This document shows positions 44,183-53,574 of a stretch of 64,000 bases of DNA, piece by piece. The DNA is taken from the NCBI RefSeq assembly GCF_009928685.1, contig NZ_WWEO01000044.1, positions 372,001 through 436,000 on the forward strand. Direction: 5' to 3'. The stretch is from Mucilaginibacter agri. GTDB lineage: Bacteria; Bacteroidota; Bacteroidia; Sphingobacteriales; Sphingobacteriaceae. The position numbers were made by a program, and so were the translations under genes. Position 1 is the first letter of the stretch. Each line of letters opens with the position of its first letter. The notes under the pieces are model-generated. The model did no database searches. It saw only the letters and a program-made list of their open reading frames with translations, and had not been told where the DNA came from.

Positions 44183-45553
44183 ATGAGTAAACCCGCAATT
44201 GCCGAAAAACCAAAATTGAGTTTCTGGCAGATCTGGAATATGAGCTTCGGCTTTTTGGGCATCCAATTCGGTTTTGCATTGCAAAACGGTAACGCCAGCC
44301 GCATCCTCCAAAAGTTTGGCGCCGACGTGGAGCATTTATCGTGGTTTTGGTTGGCCGCACCAATTACCGGGATGATCGTTCAACCGATTATCGGTCATTA
44401 CAGCGACCGCACATGGAACCGCCTGGGCCGTCGTCGACCATTCTTTTTAACGGGTGCCATTCTATCCGCTATCGCATTATTCCTGATGCCTAATTCAGCA
44501 GCTATTGCATCCATTGCCCCTCCTATTTTGGTGGGTGCAGGTATGCTTATGATAATGGATGCCTCGTTTAATGTGGCAATGGAACCATTCAGGGCATTGG
44601 TTGCGGATAATTTGCCGGATAGCCAGCGGAGCATTGGTTTCTCAGTGCAAACCTGCTTGATTGGCTTAGGTGCTATTGTAGGTTCATGCCTTCCATATAT
44701 TTTCACCCATTGGTTTCATATCTCTTCAACCGCGCCCGAAGGACAAGTAGAAGACAACGTAAAATATTCGTTCTATTTGGGTGGTACCGTTCTTTTATTA
44801 ACCATTCTTTGGACTATCATTCGCACTAAAGAATATTCGCCCGAAGAATATGCTAAATTCCATCCCACCGAAGAAGTTGAACATAAACCCAAAAGCGGAA
44901 TTGCAGAAATATTGACCGACCTGAAAAGAATGCCGAAAACCATGAAACAACTGGGGCTTGTCCAATTTTTTTCCTGGTTCGCGCTTTTCTCAATGTGGGT
45001 ATTTACCACCCCTGCTATCGCAGCGCATATTTACCATGTTGCACCAGGCGACACATCTTCACAAAAATATAGCGAAGCCGGCGACTGGGTAGGTATTTTG
45101 TTTGGCGTTTACAATGGTGTATCGGCCATCTATGCCTTGATTTTACCATCTTTAGCTAAGGCTACCAGCCGCAAACAAGCACACGCTTTCTCCTTAGTAA
45201 TGGGCGGAATAGGCTTGTTATCAATATTTTTCATCAAAGACCCACAATGGCTTATTTTGCCGATGATAGGTATCGGTTTGGCTTGGGGCAGTATTTTGGC
45301 TATGCCTTATGCTATTTTATCAAGCTCTATTCCCGCCAAAAAAATGGGTGTTTACATGGGCATTTTCAACTTTTTTATCACCTTTCCGCAAATTGTAAAT
45401 GGGTTCTTCGGTGGCCCTATCGTAAAATACTTTTATAACGGCCAAGCCATTTATGCTTTGGTGCTAGCGGGCATTTTTATGCTATGCGCGGCTATATCGG
45501 TGTTATTTGTGCAAGACAATAAAGATATCAGTGTTAAGCGTGCGTTACAGTAA
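44183..45553 (+). CDS. MFS sugar symporter, GPH/SLC45-type (maltose transport likely)
   Basis: 456 residues with about 12 membrane helices. The loop after helix 2 reads GHYSDRTWNRLGRRRPFF, the signature of the sucrose/maltose SLC45 and GPH symporters. The cytoplasmic loop in the middle is charged (about 215-245). It would import maltose-like products of the amylases with protons across the inner membrane. It sits inside the locus, between amylase and alpha-glucosidase genes. No outer-membrane SusC/D pair is near. Confidence 0.88.
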   Translation: MSKPAIAEKPKLSFWQIWNMSFGFLGIQFGFALQNGNASRILQKFGADVEHLSWFWLAAPITGMIVQPIIGHYSDRTWNRLGRRRPFFLTGAILSAIALFLMPNSAAIASIAPPILVGAGMLMIMDASFNVAMEPFRALVADNLPDSQRSIGFSVQTCLIGLGAIVGSCLPYIFTHWFHISSTAPEGQVEDNVKYSFYLGGTVLLLTILWTIIRTKEYSPEEYAKFHPTEEVEHKPKSGIAEILTDLKRMPKTMKQLGLVQFFSWFALFSMWVFTTPAIAAHIYHVAPGDTSSQKYSEAGDWVGILFGVYNGVSAIYALILPSLAKATSRKQAHAFSLVMGGIGLLSIFFIKDPQWLILPMIGIGLAWGSILAMPYAILSSSIPAKKMGVYMGIFNFFITFPQIVNGFFGGPIVKYFYNGQAIYALVLAGIFMLCAAISVLFVQDNKDISVKRALQ

Positions 45554-45650
45554 AGGTAAGATTGACATTTGTTGGCCCAGTTATTGGTAATTATCAATAT
45601 CTTGGCGCTCTTTAAGCCGCTCAGCGATTGATTAATAAGAAATTCGGTTC

Positions 45651-48104
45651 ATGGACGAAAATATACTTAACCCCAACCCCATTGGGAAAATAATAGAAGA
45701 AGAGGAAGAATTTCACCACCTTAATAACCCTGTATTGGGGTTAAAACCAATAGTAAAAAAATATTTAGGTAGTGTTACAGACGTTAAAGAAGCAGGTAAT
45801 AAGTTTTTCTTTACAGATAGCGAAGCCCGAGTTGAAGTCACAGTTGTAACAGACGAGATTATCCGTGTAAGGTTAGCACCGCATGGTGTGTTCCTCGAAG
45901 AATTCTCGTACGCAGTACCTAAACACGACCAAAAAGCAGTTGTTTTTTCGCTGCACCAAGACGAGAACGAATACCGCGTATCAACCAATACGGTAAATTG
46001 CCATATCCGGAAAATTGATTTTCATATCTCTTTTTCTGATACTCAAGACCATGTTACCAGCCAGGATTCAGTGCCAATGCATTGGGAGGAAAACACCCAG
46101 TTTGGTGGTTACTATGTTTTCGGCACTAAGGTTTGCCATCACGACGAGGCTTTTTACGGTTTAGGCGATAAGGCATCTGACCTTAATTTACGTGGTCGCA
46201 GGTTTAAAAACTGGAACACCGACGCTTACTCTTTCGGCTGGAACCAGGATCCACTTTACCGCAGCATCCCTTTTTACATCAGCTTAAACGAAGGTATAGC
46301 CCACGGGATCTTTTTCGATAACACATTCAAAGCCACTTTCGATTTTGGTGCCGAAGACCGCACCAAAACCAGTTTTTGGGCGGATGGTGGCGAACTGCAA
46401 TATTATTACATCCACGGCCCGCACATGATGGACGTGGTTAAACGTTATCATCTTTTAACCGGCACCCACCCCATGCCACCACTTTGGGCTTTGGGTTATC
46501 ATCAATGCCGTTGGAGCTACTATCCGGAAACTAAGGTAATGTCAGTTGCGAAAGGCTTCCGTACAAATCAAATCCCTTGTGATGGTATCTATCTGGATAT
46601 CGATTATATGGATGGCTACCGCTGCTTTACCTGGAACCGCAAGTACTTCCCCGATCCTAAAAAAATGATTAAGGAATTGGCTGCAGATGGCTTCAAAACT
46701 GTGGTAATTATTGATCCGGGAATCCGTGTGGATGATAATTACAGCGTGTTTAAAGAAGGTAAAGAGAAACGCTATTTCTGCCGCCGTTGCGACGATTACT
46801 TTATGGAGGGACACGTTTGGCCTGGCCGTTGCCAGTTTCCAGATTTTACCAACCCAGAGGTTCGCGAATGGTGGGGAGGTTTGTTCGATGAATTAGTGCA
46901 ACTTGGCGTAGCCGGTGTATGGAACGATATGAACGAACCTGCCGTATTTGGTGCAGGTACTTTTCCCGACGACGTGCGCCACCAATATGATGGTTTCCGC
47001 GGATCTCACCGTAAGGCACACAATGTTTATGGCATGCAAATGGTGCGCGCTACCTACGAAGGCTTGCGCAAACTGATGAAAAATAAGCGTCCGTTCACCA
47101 TAACCCGTGCAGGTTACTCTGGCTTGCAACGTTACGCTTCTGTTTGGACTGGTGATAACGTAGCATCGTGGGAGCATTTACGATTGGGTAATATCCAGTG
47201 CCAGCGTTTGTCTATGTCGGGCGTACCATTCTGCGGTACAGATATCGGCGGTTTTAGCGGCGAACCAGACGGTGAGTTGTTTACCCGCTGGATTCAGTTC
47301 GGTGCCTTCTCTCCTTTTATGCGTGCGCATTCGGCCGGTGATACCAAAGAGCGCGAACCATGGAGTTTTGGCGAACCCTATACCGCTATCAACCGTAAAT
47401 TTATAGAGCTACGTTACCGCTTGTTGCCGTATATGTATTCAACCTTTTGGGAGCACCATCGTTATGGCTTCCCAATTTTACGCCCGGTTGTTTTACAGGA
47501 GCAAGACGTGTTAACTAACCAGGCTCGTCAGGATGAGTTTACCTACGGTGACAAGATTTTAGTTTGCCCGGTTATGGAACCCGGACAAACCAGTCGCCCG
47601 GTATACCTGCCAAAAGGTCAATGGTATAATTTCTGGACTAATGAAATTGCTCAGGGAGGCGGCGAAATTATGGTGCCTACCCCACTCGAAACCATCCCGG
47701 TATTTATAAAAGCCGGTGCGGTGCTACCAGAATACCCGATAATGCAATATGTAGGCGAAAAGGAAATTGAGGAAGTTAAACTTAACGTATATTACGCAGA
47801 TCACGAAGTAAATTCCTTCCTATTTGAAGATTATGGCGAAACCTTTGCCTACGAGCAGGATATTTACCTCGAGAAGAAATTCATTGTAAACGGTAAAAAT
47901 AACCTTGTAACCATCGAACAAACTATGGAAGGGCTATACACACCACGCTATGAAAACTATCATTTCAGGCTAATCGGCTTACCTTTTGCCCCAACCAAAA
48001 TAATTGTTGATGGCAAAACCATAACCGACTTTGTACTCACGGAAGATAAATGCTACGAGTTTAAATTCTCCAAAAACTTTAAGCATATCGAAATACTTAA
48101 ATAA
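45651..48104 (+). CDS. GH31 alpha-glucosidase
   Basis: 817 residues. N-terminal beta-sandwich with GYYVFGTKVCHHDEAFYGLG. The GH31 barrel has IYLDIDYMDGYRCFTW, the nucleophile Asp in GVWNDMNEPAVFG, the acid Asp in WTGDNVASWEHL, and RAHSAGDTKEREPW at the sugar site. A C-terminal sheet follows. No signal peptide, so it is probably cytoplasmic and removes terminal alpha-glucose from imported oligosaccharides. It ends at a strong terminator. Confidence 0.93.
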   Translation: MDENILNPNPIGKIIEEEEEFHHLNNPVLGLKPIVKKYLGSVTDVKEAGNKFFFTDSEARVEVTVVTDEIIRVRLAPHGVFLEEFSYAVPKHDQKAVVFSLHQDENEYRVSTNTVNCHIRKIDFHISFSDTQDHVTSQDSVPMHWEENTQFGGYYVFGTKVCHHDEAFYGLGDKASDLNLRGRRFKNWNTDAYSFGWNQDPLYRSIPFYISLNEGIAHGIFFDNTFKATFDFGAEDRTKTSFWADGGELQYYYIHGPHMMDVVKRYHLLTGTHPMPPLWALGYHQCRWSYYPETKVMSVAKGFRTNQIPCDGIYLDIDYMDGYRCFTWNRKYFPDPKKMIKELAADGFKTVVIIDPGIRVDDNYSVFKEGKEKRYFCRRCDDYFMEGHVWPGRCQFPDFTNPEVREWWGGLFDELVQLGVAGVWNDMNEPAVFGAGTFPDDVRHQYDGFRGSHRKAHNVYGMQMVRATYEGLRKLMKNKRPFTITRAGYSGLQRYASVWTGDNVASWEHLRLGNIQCQRLSMSGVPFCGTDIGGFSGEPDGELFTRWIQFGAFSPFMRAHSAGDTKEREPWSFGEPYTAINRKFIELRYRLLPYMYSTFWEHHRYGFPILRPVVLQEQDVLTNQARQDEFTYGDKILVCPVMEPGQTSRPVYLPKGQWYNFWTNEIAQGGGEIMVPTPLETIPVFIKAGAVLPEYPIMQYVGEKEIEEVKLNVYYADHEVNSFLFEDYGETFAYEQDIYLEKKFIVNGKNNLVTIEQTMEGLYTPRYENYHFRLIGLPFAPTKIIVDGKTITDFVLTEDKCYEFKFSKNFKHIEILK

Positions 48105-48107
48105 GTA

Positions 48108-48136
48108 AAGCCCCCCGATAACCGGGGGGCTTTTTT
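48108..48136 (+). terminator. Terminator after the GH31 gene
   Basis: GC-rich 10-bp stem AAGCCCCCCG/CGGGGGGCTT with a 5-nt loop followed by TTTTTT. It closes the 37-48 kb transcription unit, so glgB probably has its own promoter. Confidence 0.92.
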
Positions 48137-48269
48137 ATGCCTAAAACTGTCTATCTGGTGTAAACACTTTTTTCTGCTCAACAATATTGCTACATTACAT
48201 TAGCTTGCACAAACAAGCCTGCTTAATAAACGTTCAACCTTAAACGGCACTATATCGCCTGCGCTCACA

Positions 48270-50435
48270 ATGGCAAAACAAACCGATAAAACAAAAAAAG
48301 AACCAACAGTTAAGAAAACACCAACAGCTAAACCTTCAGAAAAAGAGGCGGCGTTTCCTGAAACTGAACCCATAAAAACGGTAAAGAAATCTGCAGCCAA
48401 GAAATCTGCCGATAAACCTATCGAAGCCGGCAAAATATCAACACCGACGCCTGTTAAAACCAAAGGTTCTAAAACGGCAAAAGTTAAAAATCCGACAGAG
48501 GCCTTAACCATAACCGGCGAACACGCAGGTTACATGGAGTTTTATAGCCGTTTTACTGATTTCGATATTGCGTTGTTTAAGTCGGGCAAGCACTTTAAAC
48601 TATACGAAAAGTTAGGCTCGCACGTAGTGCAGCACCAGGGTGTAACGGGCACCTATTTTGCGGTTTGGGCACCTAACGCCAAATATGTAGCTGTTGTGGG
48701 TAATTTTAATTATTGGGGCGCTGGTTCGCATCCATTAAATGCACGTTGGGACGGCTCGGGTATTTGGGAAGGTTTTATCCCCAACATTGGTAACGGCGAA
48801 GTTTATAAATATTTTATCAACTCCAACACAGGTCAGGACTTTGAACGAGGCGACCCGTTTGCTTTAAGATGGGAAATTCCACCAAGCACGGCATCTATCG
48901 TAACCGATACTTATTATGAGTGGAAGGATGAGGATTGGATGTACAACAGGCGTCAAAACAATAGTTTGCATAAACCTTATTCTGTATATGAACTTCACGT
49001 TGGCTCTTGGGCGCGTAGTCCCGAAAGTCCCGACGAGTTTCTAAATTACCGCCAGTTGGCAGATAAATTAGTTCCGTACATTGAAGAAATGGGCTTTACA
49101 CACGTAGAGTTTATGCCGATTATGGAACACCCTTACTATCCAAGCTGGGGTTACCAGATCACGGGATATTTCGCTGCATCGTCCCGTTATGGTTCACCGC
49201 AGGATTTGATGTACCTGGTTGAGAAACTGCACCAGGCAGGCATTGGTGTTATCCTGGACTGGGTTCCATCCCATTTCCCGGGAGATGCCAATGGATTATA
49301 TAACTTCGATGGCACGCATTTATACGAGCATGCTGACGTTCGCAAAGGTTTCCACCCCGATTGGAAATCGTATATATTTAATTATGGCCGTAACGAAGTA
49401 CGTGCATTTTTAATCAGTAATGCCATGTTTTGGCTCGACCGCTATCATGTGGATGGTTTGCGTGTTGACGCTGTGGCATCGATGCTGTACTTAGACTATT
49501 CGCGCAAGCATGGCGAGTGGGAACAAAACGTTTTTGGCGGTAATGAGAATCTTGAGGCTATTTCTTTCTTGAAAGAATTTAACGAGGCTGTTTATCAAAA
49601 CTTCCCGGATATACAAACCATTGCCGAAGAATCGACCTCATTTACAGGCGTAAGCCGCCCGGTATTTTTAGGTGGTTTAGGGTTTGGCATGAAATGGATG
49701 ATGGGTTGGATGCACGATACGATCAAGTATTTCAGCGAAAATCCGGTGCACCGTAAATACCATCACAATCAGATCACTTTTAGTTTGATCTACGCCTTTA
49801 CCGAAAACTTTATGCTGCCCTTTTCGCACGACGAGGTGGTTTACGGTAAAGGCTCTATGCTGGGTAAAATGCCTGGCGATGATTGGCAACGCTTTGCTAA
49901 TCTTCGCCTGCTTTACAGCTACATGTTTACCCATCCGGGCACCAAATTACTGTTTATGGGTAGCGAGTTTGGGCAAAGTGCCGAGTGGAATTATCAGCAC
50001 TCGTTAGATTGGCACCTGCTGCAATATGATAGCCACAACGGTATTAAGGAAACCGTTAAAGCGCTTAACCAACTTTATAAAACTGAACCGGGTTTATTCG
50101 ATAAACAGTTTGATTATAGCGGGTTCGAATGGATAGACGGAGGCAATGCTGATGACTCGATACTGGTTTATGCCCGTAAAGGCAACAGTGAAAATGATGA
50201 TCTGGTGGTGGTGCTAAACATGACCCCGGTTACCCGCGAAGGCTTTAGAGTTGGCGTACCAAAAGCTGGTACATGGAAGGAGATCTTCAACTCCGACCAA
50301 ACAGCTTATTGGGGCACGGGGGTGATTAATTATGATGCTATAACTTCAGAAAATGAAAGCTGGCATGGCCGTGAAGATTCGATTGTGATTACCGTTCCAC
50401 CATTGGCGGCAGCGGTGTTTAAAAGACAAGCTTAA
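48270..50435 (+). CDS. glgB: 1,4-alpha-glucan branching enzyme with basic N-terminal tail
   Basis: 721 residues. Residues 1 to about 80 are a Lys/Ala/Pro/Thr-rich disordered tail (VKKSAAKKSADKP). A CBM48 domain follows (about 115-205; GTYFAVWAPNAKYVAVVGNF). The GH13 barrel includes DGLRVDAVASMLY (nucleophile), TIAEESTSF (Glu) and FSHDEVVYGKGS (Asp). It forms alpha-1,6 branches in glycogen. The catalytic domain looks complete. The tail, resembling histone H1-like sequences, is unusual for GlgB. glgA and glgC are not in the window. Confidence 0.95.
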   Translation: MAKQTDKTKKEPTVKKTPTAKPSEKEAAFPETEPIKTVKKSAAKKSADKPIEAGKISTPTPVKTKGSKTAKVKNPTEALTITGEHAGYMEFYSRFTDFDIALFKSGKHFKLYEKLGSHVVQHQGVTGTYFAVWAPNAKYVAVVGNFNYWGAGSHPLNARWDGSGIWEGFIPNIGNGEVYKYFINSNTGQDFERGDPFALRWEIPPSTASIVTDTYYEWKDEDWMYNRRQNNSLHKPYSVYELHVGSWARSPESPDEFLNYRQLADKLVPYIEEMGFTHVEFMPIMEHPYYPSWGYQITGYFAASSRYGSPQDLMYLVEKLHQAGIGVILDWVPSHFPGDANGLYNFDGTHLYEHADVRKGFHPDWKSYIFNYGRNEVRAFLISNAMFWLDRYHVDGLRVDAVASMLYLDYSRKHGEWEQNVFGGNENLEAISFLKEFNEAVYQNFPDIQTIAEESTSFTGVSRPVFLGGLGFGMKWMMGWMHDTIKYFSENPVHRKYHHNQITFSLIYAFTENFMLPFSHDEVVYGKGSMLGKMPGDDWQRFANLRLLYSYMFTHPGTKLLFMGSEFGQSAEWNYQHSLDWHLLQYDSHNGIKETVKALNQLYKTEPGLFDKQFDYSGFEWIDGGNADDSILVYARKGNSENDDLVVVLNMTPVTREGFRVGVPKAGTWKEIFNSDQTAYWGTGVINYDAITSENESWHGREDSIVITVPPLAAAVFKRQA

Positions 50436-50440
50436 CAAAC

Positions 50441-50635
50441 ATGACTAACTCCAGATTTTTCTATCTATATCTGATTGGTGGAATTGCCGCTTTGGCTTTA
50501 TTGATTTATAACGTAGTGATCAATTATCCCGCGGTTATGTTTACCTCCATTGCTTTCGAAGCATTTATGGTAATTGTACTGTTTTATCTGGCCAATAAAA
50601 CTTACCATGAGAAAAAAGATAAGGAGATGATGTAA
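50441..50635 (+). CDS. Small two-helix membrane protein
   Basis: 64 residues with two membrane helices (about 8-25 and 29-50) and a charged tail KTYHEKKDKEMM. It starts 5 bp after glgB and is probably translated from the same mRNA. I do not recognise it. The short loop and lysine-rich end suggest an inner-membrane peptide with a cytoplasmic C-terminus. Confidence 0.65.
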   Translation: MTNSRFFYLYLIGGIAALALLIYNVVINYPAVMFTSIAFEAFMVIVLFYLANKTYHEKKDKEMM

Positions 50636-50640
50636 GCGTT

Positions 50641-50748
50641 GATTTCGGATGTTGAATTGATCGATAATAACCAACAAGAATTTCGCATTTGTATGTTAAG
50701 GCGTATATTTAGGTTAAATTCGAAATAGAAAATTCGATATCCGAAATC
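50641..50748. repeat. 108-bp inverted-repeat element
   Basis: The outer arms are 18 bp (GATTTCGGATGTTGAATT at 50641-50658 and its complement with two G-T pairs at 50731-50748). An inner ATTTCG/CGAAAT pair lies within. It fills nearly the whole gap between the small membrane protein and the penicillin-acylase gene and ends 4 bp before the latter's ATG. Confidence 0.65.
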
Positions 50749-50752
50749 ATCA

Positions 50753-53188
50753 ATGAAATACTTTAAGGCTGTACTATTTGTAGCATTAACGCTTGGCCTT
50801 ATCTGGGCTTTGCAGCATAAATTTGGAAGCACACCACCCGTTGGCAACTTCCTTAATCCGGCCAACGGTTTCTGGCAAAACGCAGAAAGCAAACACACTT
50901 TAAAATCTGAAGTCCTAAAAATAGATGGGTTACAAGAGCCGGTTACTATCAGGTTTGATAGCAACATGGTGCCCCATATCTTCGCCAAAAACGATCATGA
51001 TCTTTACTTAGCGCAAGGCTATATCACAGCCCGCGACAGGCTTTGGCAAATGGACATCCAAACCCGCCAAGCGTCAGGTAGGCTATCGGAAGTAGTTGGG
51101 CCCGGAGCTTTAGAGGTAGATCGTTATCACAGACGTATCGGGATGGTATTCGGTGCCGAAAATTCGCTGCGCATGGCTATGAAAGATCCCAAAATTAGCC
51201 TCGTAATCAACGCATACTCCGAAGGTGTTAATAGCTATATCCATCAATTATCGCCGCGCGATTATCCTATCGAGTTTAAATTACTTGATTACGCTCCTGA
51301 GGATTTCAAACCCATCAATTGCATTCTGTTGTTGAAATTAATGGCCGAGACGTTATCTGCAGGCTCTGATGCGGCCCCCATGACTAATATCTTAAACCGT
51401 TTTGGTGCAAGCGTAACCAATGACCTTTTTCCTGACTATCCTTTTCACGAAGATCCGATAATACCGGCAGATACCAAGTGGGATTTTAAACCTCAGGCAT
51501 TGCCCAAGCCATCCAAACATTTTTTGGCGCAACAATCAATTATGCCTACCCCACAAAAACCTGAAGGTATTGGCAGTAATAACTGGGTTATAGCTGGTAG
51601 CAAAACTGCAAGCGGCTATCCACTATTGGCCAATGATCCGCATCTGAACCTTACATTTCCATCTATCTGGTATCAGATACAGCTAAATGCACCGGGCGTA
51701 AATGTAAATGGCGTTTCGATACCGGGTTCGCCTTGCGTAATTATTGGATACAACAACAACATAAGCTGGGGTGTAACTAATGTTGATGCCGATGTTTATG
51801 ATTGGTATCAGATTAAATTTAAAGATGCGTCGAAAAACGAATATTGGTATAATAACCAGTGGAACAAGGTTAAAAAGCGTATTGAGGTAATAAACATTCG
51901 CGGACAACAACCTTTAAATGATACGGTGCTATATACTCATCATGGCCCGGTATCTTATGAAGACGCTGCAAAGAAACCCAAAGATTCTTACGCGGGCATG
52001 CCCATTGGCAGCGCCTTAAGATGGATAGCCCATGACGAATCGGACGAGTTAAATACCTTTTACCTGCTTAACCGCGGTAAAAATTATGATGACTATCGCG
52101 AAGCTTTAAAATATTACGGGTCGCCGGCTCAGAACTTCATTTTTGCAAGTAGCGAAAAAGATATCGCACTCACGCCAAACGGCAGATATCCACTGAAATA
52201 TAAAGACCAGGGCAAATTTATTTTAGATGGCACCGACCCAGCCGATGACTGGCAAGGCTGGATAGCTCCTGAACAAAATCCTACGGCTAAAAATCCGGCA
52301 CAGGGTTATTTAAGTTCGGCAAACCAATCGTCTACAGATCCGAAGTACCCCTATTATATCAACTGGCATTTTGGTCCTTATGAACGCGGCAAGCGAATTA
52401 ATACCCGCCTTGCGGCCATGCAGAAGGCTACCGTTGATAGTATGCGCACTCTACAAACCGACAATTACAGCATTTTAGCACAGGATGTACTGGCAGAAAT
52501 GTTAAAATACATTGACACCACGAAACTGGATGCCGATCAAAATCATGTGCTTGACATTTTAAAACATTGGGACAAGCAATGTAATGCCAATTCGATAGGT
52601 GCTTCTATTTTTAATACCTGGTGGAACAATTTCTACCAAATGGTTTGGAACGATGAATTTGGCAATCCCAACGATCATTTTATAATGCCCAATCGCGACC
52701 GGACAGAAAAACTATTATTAAAAGAACCAGGCTCCAAATGGTTCAACAATACCAGTACTCCTGTTGTAGAAACGTGCAGCGACATTATCAATCAGTCATT
52801 AGCCAAAACCATCGGTCAGCTTACACACCAATACGGCAAACTCGGTAAAAACTGGGAATGGGGTAATGTTAAGGAAACCTATATAAACCATTTGGCCAAC
52901 ATACCAGGCATGGGCCTTGGTAAATTCAAAGCTGGTGGCACGGGCTCAACCGTTAATGCGCTGATAGATGGGCACGGCCCATCATGGCGAATGGTGGTGC
53001 AAATGGGGCCACAGGTAAAAGGCTATGGTGTTTTCCCCGGTGGCGAATCTGGTAATCCCGGCAGCTTTTACTACAGCAACATGTTCGACACCTGGAACAA
53101 TGGCAAACTCAACGAACTGCTGTTTATGCAATCGGCCAATGATCAGGCTAATAAAATTAAAACTACGTTAACCTTAACCTCTAAATAA
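50753..53188 (+). CDS. Penicillin acylase-family (Ntn) hydrolase
   Basis: 811 residues, a precursor of the alpha-spacer-beta type. An N-terminal membrane or signal segment (4-20) precedes the A-chain region with VPHIFAKNDHDLYLAQGYITARDRL (read as two adjoining motifs). The autocatalytic Ser is in the G-S-N-N-W segment at about 268, followed by NDPHLNLTFPSIW. Such enzymes cleave amide bonds of beta-lactams, acyl-homoserine lactones or acyl-peptides. The natural substrate is unknown. The ATG is only 4 bp past a 108-bp inverted repeat. Confidence 0.9.
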   Translation: MKYFKAVLFVALTLGLIWALQHKFGSTPPVGNFLNPANGFWQNAESKHTLKSEVLKIDGLQEPVTIRFDSNMVPHIFAKNDHDLYLAQGYITARDRLWQMDIQTRQASGRLSEVVGPGALEVDRYHRRIGMVFGAENSLRMAMKDPKISLVINAYSEGVNSYIHQLSPRDYPIEFKLLDYAPEDFKPINCILLLKLMAETLSAGSDAAPMTNILNRFGASVTNDLFPDYPFHEDPIIPADTKWDFKPQALPKPSKHFLAQQSIMPTPQKPEGIGSNNWVIAGSKTASGYPLLANDPHLNLTFPSIWYQIQLNAPGVNVNGVSIPGSPCVIIGYNNNISWGVTNVDADVYDWYQIKFKDASKNEYWYNNQWNKVKKRIEVINIRGQQPLNDTVLYTHHGPVSYEDAAKKPKDSYAGMPIGSALRWIAHDESDELNTFYLLNRGKNYDDYREALKYYGSPAQNFIFASSEKDIALTPNGRYPLKYKDQGKFILDGTDPADDWQGWIAPEQNPTAKNPAQGYLSSANQSSTDPKYPYYINWHFGPYERGKRINTRLAAMQKATVDSMRTLQTDNYSILAQDVLAEMLKYIDTTKLDADQNHVLDILKHWDKQCNANSIGASIFNTWWNNFYQMVWNDEFGNPNDHFIMPNRDRTEKLLLKEPGSKWFNNTSTPVVETCSDIINQSLAKTIGQLTHQYGKLGKNWEWGNVKETYINHLANIPGMGLGKFKAGGTGSTVNALIDGHGPSWRMVVQMGPQVKGYGVFPGGESGNPGSFYYSNMFDTWNNGKLNELLFMQSANDQANKIKTTLTLTSK

Positions 53189-53189
53189 A

Positions 53190-53528
53190 ATGCTGTTTGT
53201 AATCATCTTTATCGTAACCTTTGCCAGCGGATTTTTATTCACCTGGTGGGCGGCGGCTATTATAGCATTTGTGGCTACATTTTACGCAGGCCGCACGCCA
53301 GGGCAATCGTTCTGGTCGGGTTTCTCGGCAGTGGCCTTGGTTTGGGGTATACATGCCTTATTAAAAAGTGTACCTAACGACCACATACTGGCAAGCCGGG
53401 TGGCAACTATGGTGCACCTGCCTAACTGGATCTACTTGCTAATTGTTACGATGATTATCGGTGGTCTTCTAGGTGGTATGTCGGCATTGTCAGGCTTGTT
53501 GGTTAAACGCGCCTTTACCGAAGTATAA
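53190..53528 (+). CDS. Small membrane protein
   Basis: 112 residues with four hydrophobic segments (about 2-18, 20-36, 42-60 and 80-104). It begins 1 bp after the penicillin-acylase stop, so the two are surely co-transcribed and probably translationally coupled. Function unknown; no motif recognised beyond Gly-rich helices (MIIGGLLGGMSALSGLL). Confidence 0.75.
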   Translation: MLFVIIFIVTFASGFLFTWWAAAIIAFVATFYAGRTPGQSFWSGFSAVALVWGIHALLKSVPNDHILASRVATMVHLPNWIYLLIVTMIIGGLLGGMSALSGLLVKRAFTEV

Positions 53529-53535
53529 CAACAGA

Positions 53536-53570
53536 TTGACTCTAATATATCTGTAAGGTACTTATCTTTG
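53536..53570 (+). promoter_or_regulatory. Promoter of the LuxE-like gene
   Basis: TTG at 53536-53538 and TATCTTTG at 53563-53570, spaced by 24 bp. The GTG start codon comes 4 nt after the last G, placing the expected transcription start on the codon itself. Confidence 0.6.
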
Positions 53571-53574
53571 CAGT

